From: Pseudomonas neuropathica
Lineage (GTDB): Bacteria; Pseudomonadota; Gammaproteobacteria; Pseudomonadales; Pseudomonadaceae
Length of the DNA stretch: 64,000 nucleotides
Direction: 5' to 3'
Assembly: GCF_015461835.1 (NCBI RefSeq)
Contig: NZ_JACOPX010000001.1
Span: 62,001 to 126,000 of the forward strand
The notes below the pieces were generated by a model. That model saw nothing but the letters and a program-made list of their open reading frames with translations. It did not search any database and was not told where the DNA came from. Positions 18,136 through 26,076 of the stretch are shown piece after piece (positions within the stretch are counted from its first letter, which is position 1; each line of letters starts with the position of its first letter). The translations under genes and the position numbers were made by a program.

Positions 18136-19515
18136 ATGCCGGTCATACAACCACCCGAAGCTCCAAAGAGTTGCACAACCACCAGTATTAAAGGCGAAGT
18201 GACGATTGGCACGGTCGCACCTCACAATCAGGGCTATCTGATGGAAAAAGCGAGGTACGCTGCTCGTTTTCCCAGATTAACCGTCAAGCCTCTCAAGGAC
18301 GGCGGCGTCACTGATGTTGAGCTAAAACAGCTTGTTATGAGTGGACTTATCAAAGCTGATGAATATCGCCACGACTTCCGTTGGGACTATAAGGCAGAAG
18401 TCAGTTTTGATATGTCTCCCAAAAGACCTAAGCCTCCTATTCCGTTTCTGAGTACATCTTTGTTCCGAGACCAAAAACCTGATCCCGATCGGCGCCACAC
18501 CATGACTTTTTTCCCAAGTGGAAGAACGTCAGGATTGCTACGCCGCCCTGACGTGATCATTGTCCAAAATCCTAAGACGCGCTGGCCGGGTACAAAAAGC
18601 CTCGACCATGATGGTGCGGAGCACGAAGACAATCTTGAACGAGTCGTAGAGGTCAAATTCCCCAAGGACTTTTTATCTCAGGATCAACGCCAAGACTACG
18701 AGCGTATTGCGGGAAAAAAAAACCGTTTTGCGGTACTTGAAGTAAGTGACTGCCGGGACGACGAGGATCGCGAACGAGATCAGGAATACAATAGGGAGCA
18801 GAGGCCAACCCGAGCGACTGACCCTGCCAAATGGATTCCTCTCTTACCACCAAAGCATCCCGGTCGCCCACCACGGCCTGCCCCGGTTCCGGTTCCTGCC
18901 TACGGGCCAGAACCTACAGCCCGCCCTGCTCACATCGAAAGTTGGACTCAACAAGTACAAAGCGCTGTCGACAGTTTGTTGGAGCAAGGAGCACAAGGTA
19001 TTCGCCAACTATCTGAGGATGTACAGCAGCATTTGCACGAAGCCATAACATGGCTTGACGCTAAAGGTGAGTGGGTACGGAACGAAAGCCAGAATACTTG
19101 GCAATGGTTAAGTGAAAAAGGCGGGCAGATTCTAAGCTGGACGGATGATCAGTTGAGAGCAATCTGGTTGGAAGTACAGCGCTACACCGATGTCACCTTG
19201 GAGATGCTGAAAAAAATCAACTGGGTTCAAGTGCTTATTGATTTAGGCATAGCTGCGGCAACGGTTGTCGTTGTGGTAGCGATCGGTGCGGGACTAGTCA
19301 GTTTGGGGATTCCCGCAGCGTTGGTGTCAGGCTTCTTGCTATTAGTGCGCTTGGCTATCGCAGCCTGGGGAACATTAGCTGCAATTCTGAGTGCTGGCGC
19401 AGCAGCAGTCGGCACTGCAGTGGCAAGCGTAACTACAAGTGTTACTGGAGCCGTAGCGAGCTCGGCTGCGGCCTTCACCGGATTAGCTGTCGGACCGGCC
19501 GTAGCAGCACATTGA
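18136..19515 (+). CDS. T6SS nuclease effector with VRR-Nuc domain
   Basis: 459 residues, start touching the vgrG stop. RRPDVIIVQ (D139) followed by RVVEVKF (E172, K174) is the D-ExK active site of VRR-Nuc nucleases in the PD-(D/E)xK superfamily; DPDRRHTMTFFPSG precedes it. Such effectors (TseV type) damage target-cell DNA. Residues ~275-360 are tryptophan-rich and amphipathic, and 364-455 are strongly hydrophobic with two or more potential membrane spans, an unusual C-terminal place. A proline-rich linker lies near 240-265. The VgrG extension probably loads it. Composition is AT-rich against the genome, fitting horizontal gain. Confidence 0.85.
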   Translation: MPVIQPPEAPKSCTTTSIKGEVTIGTVAPHNQGYLMEKARYAARFPRLTVKPLKDGGVTDVELKQLVMSGLIKADEYRHDFRWDYKAEVSFDMSPKRPKPPIPFLSTSLFRDQKPDPDRRHTMTFFPSGRTSGLLRRPDVIIVQNPKTRWPGTKSLDHDGAEHEDNLERVVEVKFPKDFLSQDQRQDYERIAGKKNRFAVLEVSDCRDDEDRERDQEYNREQRPTRATDPAKWIPLLPPKHPGRPPRPAPVPVPAYGPEPTARPAHIESWTQQVQSAVDSLLEQGAQGIRQLSEDVQQHLHEAITWLDAKGEWVRNESQNTWQWLSEKGGQILSWTDDQLRAIWLEVQRYTDVTLEMLKKINWVQVLIDLGIAAATVVVVVAIGAGLVSLGIPAALVSGFLLLVRLAIAAWGTLAAILSAGAAAVGTAVASVTTSVTGAVASSAAAFTGLAVGPAVAAH

Positions 19516-19524
19516 GATTAGAAA

Positions 19525-20646
19525 ATGAATAAACTAGAAAAGCTTGTGGAAAATGCGCCAGATTTGTCGTTTGAGTTGGCGGACGGAACCTCAGTAGTGA
19601 GACTTGGCGTGATCGCTACGGTTTACTTTAAAGACGGTTACACAGCCGAAAAAAAGTTGAAAATAATCGAATGCTTTCGAAGATTCCATGATGAATTCGG
19701 AGCCAATCTTAAGGGTTTGCTTCAGGACAGCTATAAAACACTAACGTCGACAACATTAGAAAAAGCCATCACCAAAATCCAGACATCATCTGGTAATGAC
19801 CGTTGCGAGCTGCACCTGACCAGTGCCACTAGTACCAAAGAGGCCGCAAGCTATGGAATTTCCACGCTTAATTCTCGAGAAATACACGAGGATAGCGAAC
19901 GCTCGTATATAAAGTTGGTCTTCCCCTGGGAGTTCATTACCACAGACGAAGGGCGCGGCAATTACAAAGCATGGGTAACGTACCTTTGCAATCAGGTCGA
20001 AGCAGAGCATGGCTATGGCGGTTTATCGAGCATATTACCGTTCGACTACGACAGCTATATGCCCATAGAATTTGAACTCTCTCAAAAATATAGCGGATTG
20101 GACGTCGACTCCATGCCTCATAGTTTGGCATCGGAACTGGTCAACCATATAAAGGGAGTTAACTGGCAGTCGATTATTGGAAATTCATTCATCGAGAACC
20201 TAGGCGGAGAGTCCGTTCTGCGACAAAAATTAAGCGGAAGTGGGAACATCGATATTGTCAACTATGATAACGGAGTAATTATTCAAGCAGGCGAGTATCC
20301 TGAGTTAGGCCCGATAGGTGAAGGTGGTCTCGACTCGTACATCGCGGTTAATCGCATTCTGAAATTACTCCGAAATCCTGAACCCGATCAACTCCATCAT
20401 TATTCTCCCTATGGAAACTGCTTCGAGGAGCATAGTACCAACCTTTGGTACGAGCGTTTTGATCAAAATGAGAGCATCGCCCCCCCGTCCCGTATCGAGT
20501 CAAATAAACCATGCACAAAAGATGGTTACTGGTTCACTCCCGCTAAAGCAAATTCGAGAAAATTTTTCAAACAAGGCGAGTTAATGCCTAGCTTCAATGA
20601 CTCCGACTGGGGCGATACACTCTGGTATTGGTCGGGAGAAGAATAA
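19525..20646 (+). CDS. DUF3396 type VI immunity protein (probable TsiV-like)
   Basis: 373 residues, starting nine bases after the effector. The core (VVRLGVIATVYFKDGYT, IKLVFPWEF, YGGLSSILPFDYDSYMPIEFE, LYxSGLDVD-like segment) matches DUF3396, found beside T6SS effectors including VRR-Nuc ones. It should bind and block the nuclease in the producing cell. Residues 327-373 (PC..DGYWFTPAKANSRKFF, GELMP, TLWYW) form a tail also present on the next, unrelated gene. Cytoplasmic, no signal peptide. Cognate pairing is inferred from adjacency. Confidence 0.8.
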   Translation: MNKLEKLVENAPDLSFELADGTSVVRLGVIATVYFKDGYTAEKKLKIIECFRRFHDEFGANLKGLLQDSYKTLTSTTLEKAITKIQTSSGNDRCELHLTSATSTKEAASYGISTLNSREIHEDSERSYIKLVFPWEFITTDEGRGNYKAWVTYLCNQVEAEHGYGGLSSILPFDYDSYMPIEFELSQKYSGLDVDSMPHSLASELVNHIKGVNWQSIIGNSFIENLGGESVLRQKLSGSGNIDIVNYDNGVIIQAGEYPELGPIGEGGLDSYIAVNRILKLLRNPEPDQLHHYSPYGNCFEEHSTNLWYERFDQNESIAPPSRIESNKPCTKDGYWFTPAKANSRKFFKQGELMPSFNDSDWGDTLWYWSGEE

Positions 20647-20733
20647 ATCGTTCGGCAGCGCTAACTTTTAGGTGTTGGACGAATCACGCAGAAAACACAT
20701 TTAAATTTTACAATTAACTATTGCTCTGCGGAG

Positions 20734-20754
20734 ACTTGGCCGCTGCGGCCAAGT
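20734..20754 (+). promoter_or_regulatory. Hairpin just upstream of first PoNi gene
   Basis: Perfect 9-bp stem ACTTGGCCG/CGGCCAAGT with a 3-base loop, 14 bases before the ATG at 20769. There is no T tract, so it is more likely a translation or mRNA-stability element than a terminator. Confidence 0.5.
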
Positions 20755-20768
20755 TCAGGCATGAAAAT

Positions 20769-21710
20769 ATGCGAAAAAGACAAAAACTCTTCAGTGACGC
20801 CCATTACGAGAATTTCTTGAGAGAGCACGGTAACGCGACTGAGTTTTTAAAGGCAACGAAATTCAAGTCCGACACCCCCGAAGGTGAAGCGACACTTCGC
20901 TCAAGATTTGCTCAGCGCTTAGCACTTCGAAAGCTAATGGCCATGTATACAGCAGGTGAAGAGATATCATTGCTGATTCCTCAGCTTGAATGTCTAGTTG
21001 AAAAATATGAAATCCGGCAGGCGGCACTAGCCGCATCTGAACAAACTCCTGAAACTTCACCACTCGCAATAGACGATTGGCCACACGAGTATGAGGAATG
21101 CGTGCAAGTTATAGGCCTTTGCATCCTATTACATCGCACAGACCTGCTTAAGCGCTTTGTTAATCTGATAGATAATGCTGGGTATGCGAGCGACGATACA
21201 CTGTACGAAGATCTACTCTGCAAAATATTACCTGGTAGAACTGATGTAGACCAATGGTACCACGATGTTTATTCTCCCCTAGTGCAAGCCATATATGCAA
21301 AAACCAAAGAAGAAGCCACAAATTTTCTAAAAGAATATTGCACCCAATGGTACCCAGCCTTTAAACAAGCTCCTTGGTATGATACTCATCTGCAGGGCGA
21401 AGAAGGAAACTATGTCGGATACTGGGCAATCGAGGCCGCGGCTATCGCCTTTTTGTATGGCATCGATGACAGCAAAATCGATCATATGGTTTATCCAAAA
21501 GATTTAGTCGAATACGCCAGAAACCATCAACCGCTTGATGAATATCAAATTGCTCGTATAGATGCAGGTCAACCATGCAGTATGACTGGTTATTGGTATA
21601 CACCCGCACAAGCGAACTCGAGACGTTACTTCCTCCTGGGTGAAACAATGCCTATTTTTAGTGATTACAAACGGTGCGAAACCATTTGGTATTGGGCGAC
21701 TGAAGAATAA
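20769..21710 (+). CDS. PoNi-type immunity protein (DUF1910/DUF1911), copy 1, with C-terminal tail
   Basis: 313 residues from ATG 20769, which aligns with the starts of the later copies; an upstream in-frame TTG would run through the hairpin. DUF1910 part (RKRQKLFSDAHYENF..., VQVIGLCILLHRTDLLKRFV) and DUF1911 part (GYWAIEAAAIAFLYGIDDSK, MVYPKDLVEYAR) are those of PoNi, known to neutralise PoNe DNases. Residues 267-313 carry the same tail as the DUF3396 protein (25 of 47 positions identical by my hand alignment). Cytoplasmic. No PoNe-type effector is nearby. Confidence 0.82.
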   Translation: MRKRQKLFSDAHYENFLREHGNATEFLKATKFKSDTPEGEATLRSRFAQRLALRKLMAMYTAGEEISLLIPQLECLVEKYEIRQAALAASEQTPETSPLAIDDWPHEYEECVQVIGLCILLHRTDLLKRFVNLIDNAGYASDDTLYEDLLCKILPGRTDVDQWYHDVYSPLVQAIYAKTKEEATNFLKEYCTQWYPAFKQAPWYDTHLQGEEGNYVGYWAIEAAAIAFLYGIDDSKIDHMVYPKDLVEYARNHQPLDEYQIARIDAGQPCSMTGYWYTPAQANSRRYFLLGETMPIFSDYKRCETIWYWATEE

Positions 21711-21741
21711 AGGCGCCGGGGGTTTGAGGAAGAGAATCGAT

Positions 21742-22515
21742 ATGAGTACACGGCAGAAGTTCTTGAGCGATGCACGCTATTCTAATTTTTTCAGAAACAA
21801 GGAAAAGACAATTTTTTTCTTCGAAGAAAATACTTTTCAGGCAGACTCAGAGAACCAAGAAAAGTCTCTGAGAGCTCGTCACTTCCAAAAATTGATACTC
21901 AAAGAAATACTTATCCGCTACACAGCCGGAAATAAAATAAACACTCTAATCCCACTGGTGGAAAGTCTTGTCGACGGCTACGAAACACTTCAAGAAAAAC
22001 TGGCTATCCATGAAGGCATTCCGAACATAACACCGTTAACCATTGATGACTGGTTAGATCAGTACGAAGAGTGCGTTCAAGTATTTAGTTTATGCATACT
22101 TCTCCATCGCACCGATTTACTAAAACGCTTTGTTGCACTTATTGATCCTGCAGGATACGCCGGCGACGACACGCTGTATGAAGACCTTATTTGCAAGCTT
22201 CTACCCGATCGATACGATGTTGACCGTTGGTACCACGACGTCTACACCCCCCTCGTCCTAGCCATCTACGAAGAAGATAAAGACGAAGCTTCAAATCTAT
22301 TAAAAAAATACTGCGAAAATTGGTATCCGGCATTTAAACACGCTCCATGGCATGATTCGCACAAACAAGGTGACGAAGGCAGTTACTGTGGTTATTGGGC
22401 TTTGGAAGCTGGGGCTATAGCGTTTCTGTATGGCATTGACGACAGCAAAATCGATCACATGGTCTACCCCAAGGATCTCGTCGGGTACGCGAGATCGCAA
22501 GCCAAAAAGCCTTAA
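21742..22515 (+). CDS. PoNi-type immunity protein, copy 2
   Basis: 257 residues from ATG 21742 with AGGAAGAGA upstream; a longer frame overlapping copy 1 is not credible. Shares CILLHRTDLLKRFVALID, DRWYHDVYTPLVLAIY, GYWALEAGAIAFLYGIDDSK and MVYPKDLVGYAR with its neighbours. It lacks the tryptophan-rich tail and ends soon after the DUF1911 core. It begins 31 bp after copy 1, so they are likely cotranscribed. N-terminal third is the most divergent part, as expected if specificity has diverged. Confidence 0.8.
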   Translation: MSTRQKFLSDARYSNFFRNKEKTIFFFEENTFQADSENQEKSLRARHFQKLILKEILIRYTAGNKINTLIPLVESLVDGYETLQEKLAIHEGIPNITPLTIDDWLDQYEECVQVFSLCILLHRTDLLKRFVALIDPAGYAGDDTLYEDLICKLLPDRYDVDRWYHDVYTPLVLAIYEEDKDEASNLLKKYCENWYPAFKHAPWHDSHKQGDEGSYCGYWALEAGAIAFLYGIDDSKIDHMVYPKDLVGYARSQAKKP

Positions 22516-22549
22516 ATCTAAAGTACGATATTCGTCACGGACATGACAC

Positions 22550-23341
22550 TTGAAAATACGGCAGAAATATCTTACTGAAGTACATTACGAAAACTTCCTG
22601 ACAAACTACGACGAAGAATTCGAATTCTGGAAGGACAAACTATTCACAGCAGACTCTCCTGAACAAGAGAAGTCTCTACGAGCCAGGAACTTTAAAAACC
22701 TCCATTTGGAGCATGTCTTTATGCTCTACACTGCCGGAGAGGATATACAAACTCTGATGCAGCCTCTGGAAACGCTGATTGCCAGCTATGAGGAACTCCA
22801 GAAATATCAGGCCACTTATGAGCAGATACCTAACATCTCTCCTCTGATTATTGATGACTGGCCAGATGAATATGAAGAGTGCCTGCAAATCATAAGCCTG
22901 TGCATCTTGTTGCATCGCACTGACTTGCTAAAACGCTTTGTCTTTTTAATCGATAGTGCAGGATATGCCCATACGGATACTCTGTACGAAGACTTATTGA
23001 TCAAGGTGTTACCTGAGCGGGCGGATATCGATCAGTGGTATCACGATGTCTCCACGCCGCTGATACAGGCCATTTACGCTGAAGATAGGAATGAGGCATC
23101 CAGATTTCTAAGCAATTACTGCGAGAACTGGTATTCCGCCTTTGAGCAGGCACCATGGCATGACACGCACCACGATGGCGAGGAAGGAAGTTACGTCGGA
23201 TATTGGGCTTTCGAAGCGGGTGCTATTGCTTACTTATACGGCATCGATGACAGCAAAATAGACCACATGATATACCCTAAGGATTTGGTCGAATATGCCA
23301 GAAACCATCAACTTTCTAATAAGCCAGGGGCGCTCGTTTAG
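22550..23341 (+). CDS. PoNi-type immunity protein, copy 3, C-terminally truncated
   Basis: 263 residues starting at a TTG (22550) that aligns with the other copies (KIRQKYLTEVHYENF); no ATG serves this frame. Core motifs CILLHRTDLLKRFVFLID, DQWYHDVSTPLIQAIY and GYWAFEAGAIAYLYGIDDSK are intact. After VEYARNHQ the sequence runs into a TAG at 23339-23341, behind which a decayed copy of the tail of copy 1 can be read. The DUF1910/1911 domain itself is complete, so it may still function. Confidence 0.78.
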   Translation: MKIRQKYLTEVHYENFLTNYDEEFEFWKDKLFTADSPEQEKSLRARNFKNLHLEHVFMLYTAGEDIQTLMQPLETLIASYEELQKYQATYEQIPNISPLIIDDWPDEYEECLQIISLCILLHRTDLLKRFVFLIDSAGYAHTDTLYEDLLIKVLPERADIDQWYHDVSTPLIQAIYAEDRNEASRFLSNYCENWYSAFEQAPWHDTHHDGEEGSYVGYWAFEAGAIAYLYGIDDSKIDHMIYPKDLVEYARNHQLSNKPGALV

Positions 23342-23401
23342 ATGCTGGCCTATCCAGTAGTCATGGCAGGAAATTGGTTTACGTCGGCGCAAGCCGACTA
23401 A
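23342..23401 (+). pseudogene. Decayed tail module remnant behind copy 3
   Basis: Directly after the TAG of copy 3, the same frame reads MLAYPVVMAGNWFTSAQAD then TAA. PVVMAGNWFTSAQAD aligns with PCSMTGYWYTPAQAN in the tail of copy 1. At DNA level GCTCGTTTAGATGCTGGC just before matches copy 1's ARIDAG codons in another frame, so a one-base loss and a one-base gain have disrupted it. Confidence 0.65.
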
Positions 23402-23422
23402 AGCAAGCGGGGGTGTAGAGAC

Positions 23423-24193
23423 GTGAAAAAGAGACAAAAATTCTTCAGCGAGACTCATTACAAGAACTTCCTAAGAGAGCACGACGAAGTTATAGATTTC
23501 TTGAAAACAAACACCTTTGAGTCAGACTCCCCTGAGGAAGAGGCAGCACTTCGCTCTCGGCATTTGCAAAAACTCGCGCTTGACCGGCTTTTGGCGGCTT
23601 ATACTGCGGGCGAAGAGATCACTTCATTACCTCCCCTCTTAAGTGACTTGATTGATAAGTACGAGACCAGACAAGCAAAACTTGCCGCATTCGAAAACAC
23701 TCCTGAAATATCACCACTCGCGATTGATGACTGGCCCTACCTCTATGAAGAGTGCGTACAAGTTATAGGCTTCTGTGTATTACTGCATCGTACCGACCTT
23801 CTTAAGCGCTTTGTAAAATTATTGGACGATGCGGGCTATGTCGGCAGTGATACTTTATTTGAAGACCTGCTAATTAAATTATTACCCGACAGAAAAGATG
23901 TGGACCAATGGTTTCACGATATCTATACCCCTTTAGTTCAGGCCATCTACGCAGAAAGCAAAGAGGAAGCATCCTCGCGCCTAGAGCAATACTGCTGCCA
24001 ATGGTATTCAGCATTTGAACAAGCCCCATGGCACGACTTACATCTGCAGGGAGAAAATGGAAACTACGTCGGTTACTGGGCTATAGAGGCTGGAGCAATT
24101 GCATTTCTATACGGTATAGACGACAGCAAAATCGATCACATGGTCTACCCCAAAGATCTGGTCGAATACGCTCGCAGCCTGCAATCACAATGA
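23423..24193 (+). CDS. PoNi-type immunity protein, copy 4
   Basis: 256 residues starting at GTG 23423 (KKRQKFFSETHYKNFLREH), closest in N-terminus to copy 1. Retains VLLHRTDLLKRFVKLLD, DQWFHDIYTPLVQAIY, GYWAIEAGAIAFLYGIDDSK and MVYPKDLVEYAR. No tail. An intrinsic terminator follows 25 bp later, marking the end of the immunity transcript. Function as PoNi-like cytoplasmic immunity is inferred from family. Confidence 0.8.
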   Translation: MKKRQKFFSETHYKNFLREHDEVIDFLKTNTFESDSPEEEAALRSRHLQKLALDRLLAAYTAGEEITSLPPLLSDLIDKYETRQAKLAAFENTPEISPLAIDDWPYLYEECVQVIGFCVLLHRTDLLKRFVKLLDDAGYVGSDTLFEDLLIKLLPDRKDVDQWFHDIYTPLVQAIYAESKEEASSRLEQYCCQWYSAFEQAPWHDLHLQGENGNYVGYWAIEAGAIAFLYGIDDSKIDHMVYPKDLVEYARSLQSQ

Positions 24194-24212
24194 GCTTTTC
24201 GAATGCCGCAGC

Positions 24213-24249
24213 CCCTCAGCCTGCCTTCTTTCGACGGCAGGCTTTTTTG
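24213..24249 (+). terminator. Intrinsic terminator after the immunity array
   Basis: Stem AGCCTGCC (24218-24225) with GGCAGGCT (24236-24243) followed by a run of six T. It closes the vgrG-effector-immunity unit. Confidence 0.9.
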
Positions 24250-24259
24250 AGGGGTGAAC

Positions 24260-24556
24260 TCAAGCAGGCGCTTTCCAGTTCAACATTTGCTGCTGTGCGA
24301 CCTGGAGCAAGTCATTGCCATCCTGCGTCAGCAGGTAAAGCGCATGGGTGATGTGTGGAATGTCTTGCACGTCGGCGTGCTTGAAGCACAGGCAATGCAG
24401 GGTTTCGAGCAGGTCGGCGGCGGCGCGGACGCGCTGGACGGCGGCTTCGAGGATGTCTTTCGGGTTGGCTTGGGTGTCGATGAGCAGTGTCGGGGTTTCG
24501 GTGACGTTGCTGCTGAGGGGGAGATAGCGGTTTTGTAGCGTTTTAATTATTGGCAT
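24260..24556 (-). CDS. Small DUF3077/DUF6124-like Pseudomonas protein
   Basis: 98 residues. The middle (TPTLLIDTQANPKDILEAAV...LETLHCLCFK) and end resemble the short helical DUF3077/DUF6124 proteins common in Pseudomonas, which have no assigned function. No signal peptide or membrane segment. The frame on the opposite strand is a shadow. It is convergent with the immunity array across the terminator. The upstream 480 bp look like a conserved leader rather than coding DNA. Confidence 0.55.
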   Translation of the reverse strand: MPIIKTLQNRYLPLSSNVTETPTLLIDTQANPKDILEAAVQRVRAAADLLETLHCLCFKHADVQDIPHITHALYLLTQDGNDLLQVAQQQMLNWKAPA

Positions 24557-25052
24557 TCTGAGTTACTCAACTGTATTAGAAGGTAACCGCCATAGCCGTG
24601 ACCAAACGGTGGGAGGCGGCCGTGTACAGGCTTGGTCAACCGAGAACAGTTCAAACTCAGCTCGCCCGAAGGCGTCCTGCACACAGCCGCCACAGCTATG
24701 CACTTCACGGATCGTGAAATCCGAACGGTGCAAATGATGGCACATATGCAATGAACTTTTCTCAGGTGACCAAACCCGAACCACTGATTTTGCAGCGGCA
24801 ACCGACAATAACCGCCCCGCTCCAACCGCCGAAAGCAGACAAGGCACCAGCCTTTGTAGGAATTCGCCAAACCTTCCTGAGAAAACCGCCGCACTGCCTG
24901 ACAGCCGGCGTTCAGCTCGGTTAACCATCCCTTAACGCCGTGGTCAAAAACTCTACTGAACCGCACGCCCTCAGCCGTTTTGGCTGTCGCCCAGTGCGGC
25001 AGGTTCGGGTGCATCACGCCGAACTCTAGAACCGCCACTCGGGAGTCCTTTC
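24557..25052. other. Non-coding stretch upstream of the DUF3077-like gene
   Basis: 496 bp with overlapping minus-strand frames that look non-genuine (cysteine-, arginine- and tryptophan-rich, no ribosome site). From memory, very similar spurious translations (RAEFELFSVDQA, TVWSRLWRLPSNTVE) recur upstream of such small genes in other Pseudomonas, so this may be a repeated regulatory element. Confidence 0.4.
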
Positions 25053-25322
25053 ATGAACATTCGTCCTTTATTGCTCACCGCCGCCCTCGCCTGCACCGCG
25101 TTTGCCGGGCTGGCCCAGGCCAATGACACATCTGCCACTTCCAAAGCCGTGCCGTATGAGTACGGCATGCCGCTGCATGTGGCCAAAGTGGTGTCGTTGA
25201 CCGAGCCGCCAACGCAACTGTGCAAAGTGGTCACGGCCGATATGAAGTACATCGACAATGCCGGTAAGCCTGAAGAAATCAGCTACCGGAAATTGTCTGA
25301 CGCGTGCAACTTCCAGAACTGA
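25053..25322 (+). CDS. DUF2790 small periplasmic protein
   Basis: 89 residues. Signal peptide MNIRPLLLTAALACTAFAGLAQA, then the DUF2790 core PYEYGMPLHVAKVVSLTEPP...CKVVTADMKYIDNAGKPEEISYRKLSDAC with two conserved cysteines that may pair. These proteins are abundant in Pseudomonas, often near metal or stress genes; function is unknown. GGGAGTCC upstream is a fair ribosome site. Confidence 0.85.
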   Translation: MNIRPLLLTAALACTAFAGLAQANDTSATSKAVPYEYGMPLHVAKVVSLTEPPTQLCKVVTADMKYIDNAGKPEEISYRKLSDACNFQN

Positions 25323-25411
25323 CAGAAACGTCTGATTTGCGGGTTTGCGGTAGGCGTGGGGAGTTTCGGCGGTTATGCTCGGAGCCCTCCTCACTGCCGC
25401 AAGGATTCGCC

Positions 25412-25810
25412 ATGCAGTTGTCGTTTCGCTCGTTGTCGGGCTTCACGTGTTCGTTGTGTTTTTTGCTGGCGCTGGCCTGGGGCGTTTTCCCGGAGAGGCT
25501 GCTGGCGATCTGGAGCATCGAGTACTCCGACGCTGCCGGGTTTGTCGCGCGGCGCAGTGCGGTGCTGTTTGCGGCGTTGGGGGTGATGTTTTATCTGGTG
25601 CGCAACGCACCGCCGTCGCTGGGGCGCAATGCGCTGAGCAACGGATTTATCGTCGGTTGTTTTGGTTTGGCGGTGCTGGGGTTTGCGGAATGGCTCAACG
25701 GTCATGCCGGCCCCGGGATTTTGCTCGCGGTGCTGGTCGAGTTCGCGCTGGGCCTTGGTTTTGTGCAGGCCCGGCGCGTGACGGTCGAACTGGGTGAAAC
25801 GGTGCGTTAA
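25412..25810 (+). CDS. Small integral membrane protein, unknown function
   Basis: 132 residues from ATG 25412 (MQLSFRSLSGF), selected because a longer frame overlaps the preceding gene and the hydrophobic part begins here. Four predicted membrane spans: GFTCSLCFLLALAWGVF, AVLFAALGVMFYLV, GFIVGCFGLAVLGFAEWL and GILLAVLVEFALGLGF. No catalytic motif. It overlaps the convergent DUF1652 gene at the 3' ends by four bases. Confidence 0.65.
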   Translation: MQLSFRSLSGFTCSLCFLLALAWGVFPERLLAIWSIEYSDAAGFVARRSAVLFAALGVMFYLVRNAPPSLGRNALSNGFIVGCFGLAVLGFAEWLNGHAGPGILLAVLVEFALGLGFVQARRVTVELGETVR

Positions 25811-26076
25811 ACGACTCTGGAGCGAGGGCTGTAGTGATGTTGCACAGTTTGCTGGTTCAGATCCGAGCGCAGCCCGGCGATCAGTTCATTGATTTCACGA
25901 CAGCCATTGAGATGGCTGGCGTCGATGCCACTGACCAGCAGATCGACCTGATCGGTCTGGTGATCGCCGAAAACCTTGACGGTCATCGACAAGTCCGGCG
26001 ACAGCGTGCACTGGCAGCGTTTCGGCAGAAAACTGCTTTCAATGATATTGCGTAGTTCCAAGGCAGACAGAAACAT
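25807..26076 (-). CDS. DUF1652 small protein
   Basis: 89 residues. LELRNIIESSFLPKRCQCTLSPDLSMTV and DLLVSGIDASHLNGCREINELIAGLR match DUF1652, a Pseudomonas family of unknown role. No signal peptide. It is convergent with the membrane protein gene and divergent from eco. Confidence 0.85.
   Translation of the reverse strand: MFLSALELRNIIESSFLPKRCQCTLSPDLSMTVKVFGDHQTDQVDLLVSGIDASHLNGCREINELIAGLRSDLNQQTVQHHYSPRSRVV

Noticed and set aside
24254..24538. Plus-strand ORF opposite the DUF3077-like gene
   Set aside because: The minus frame has the better family resemblance and normal composition; the plus frame is glycine/valine-rich shadow.
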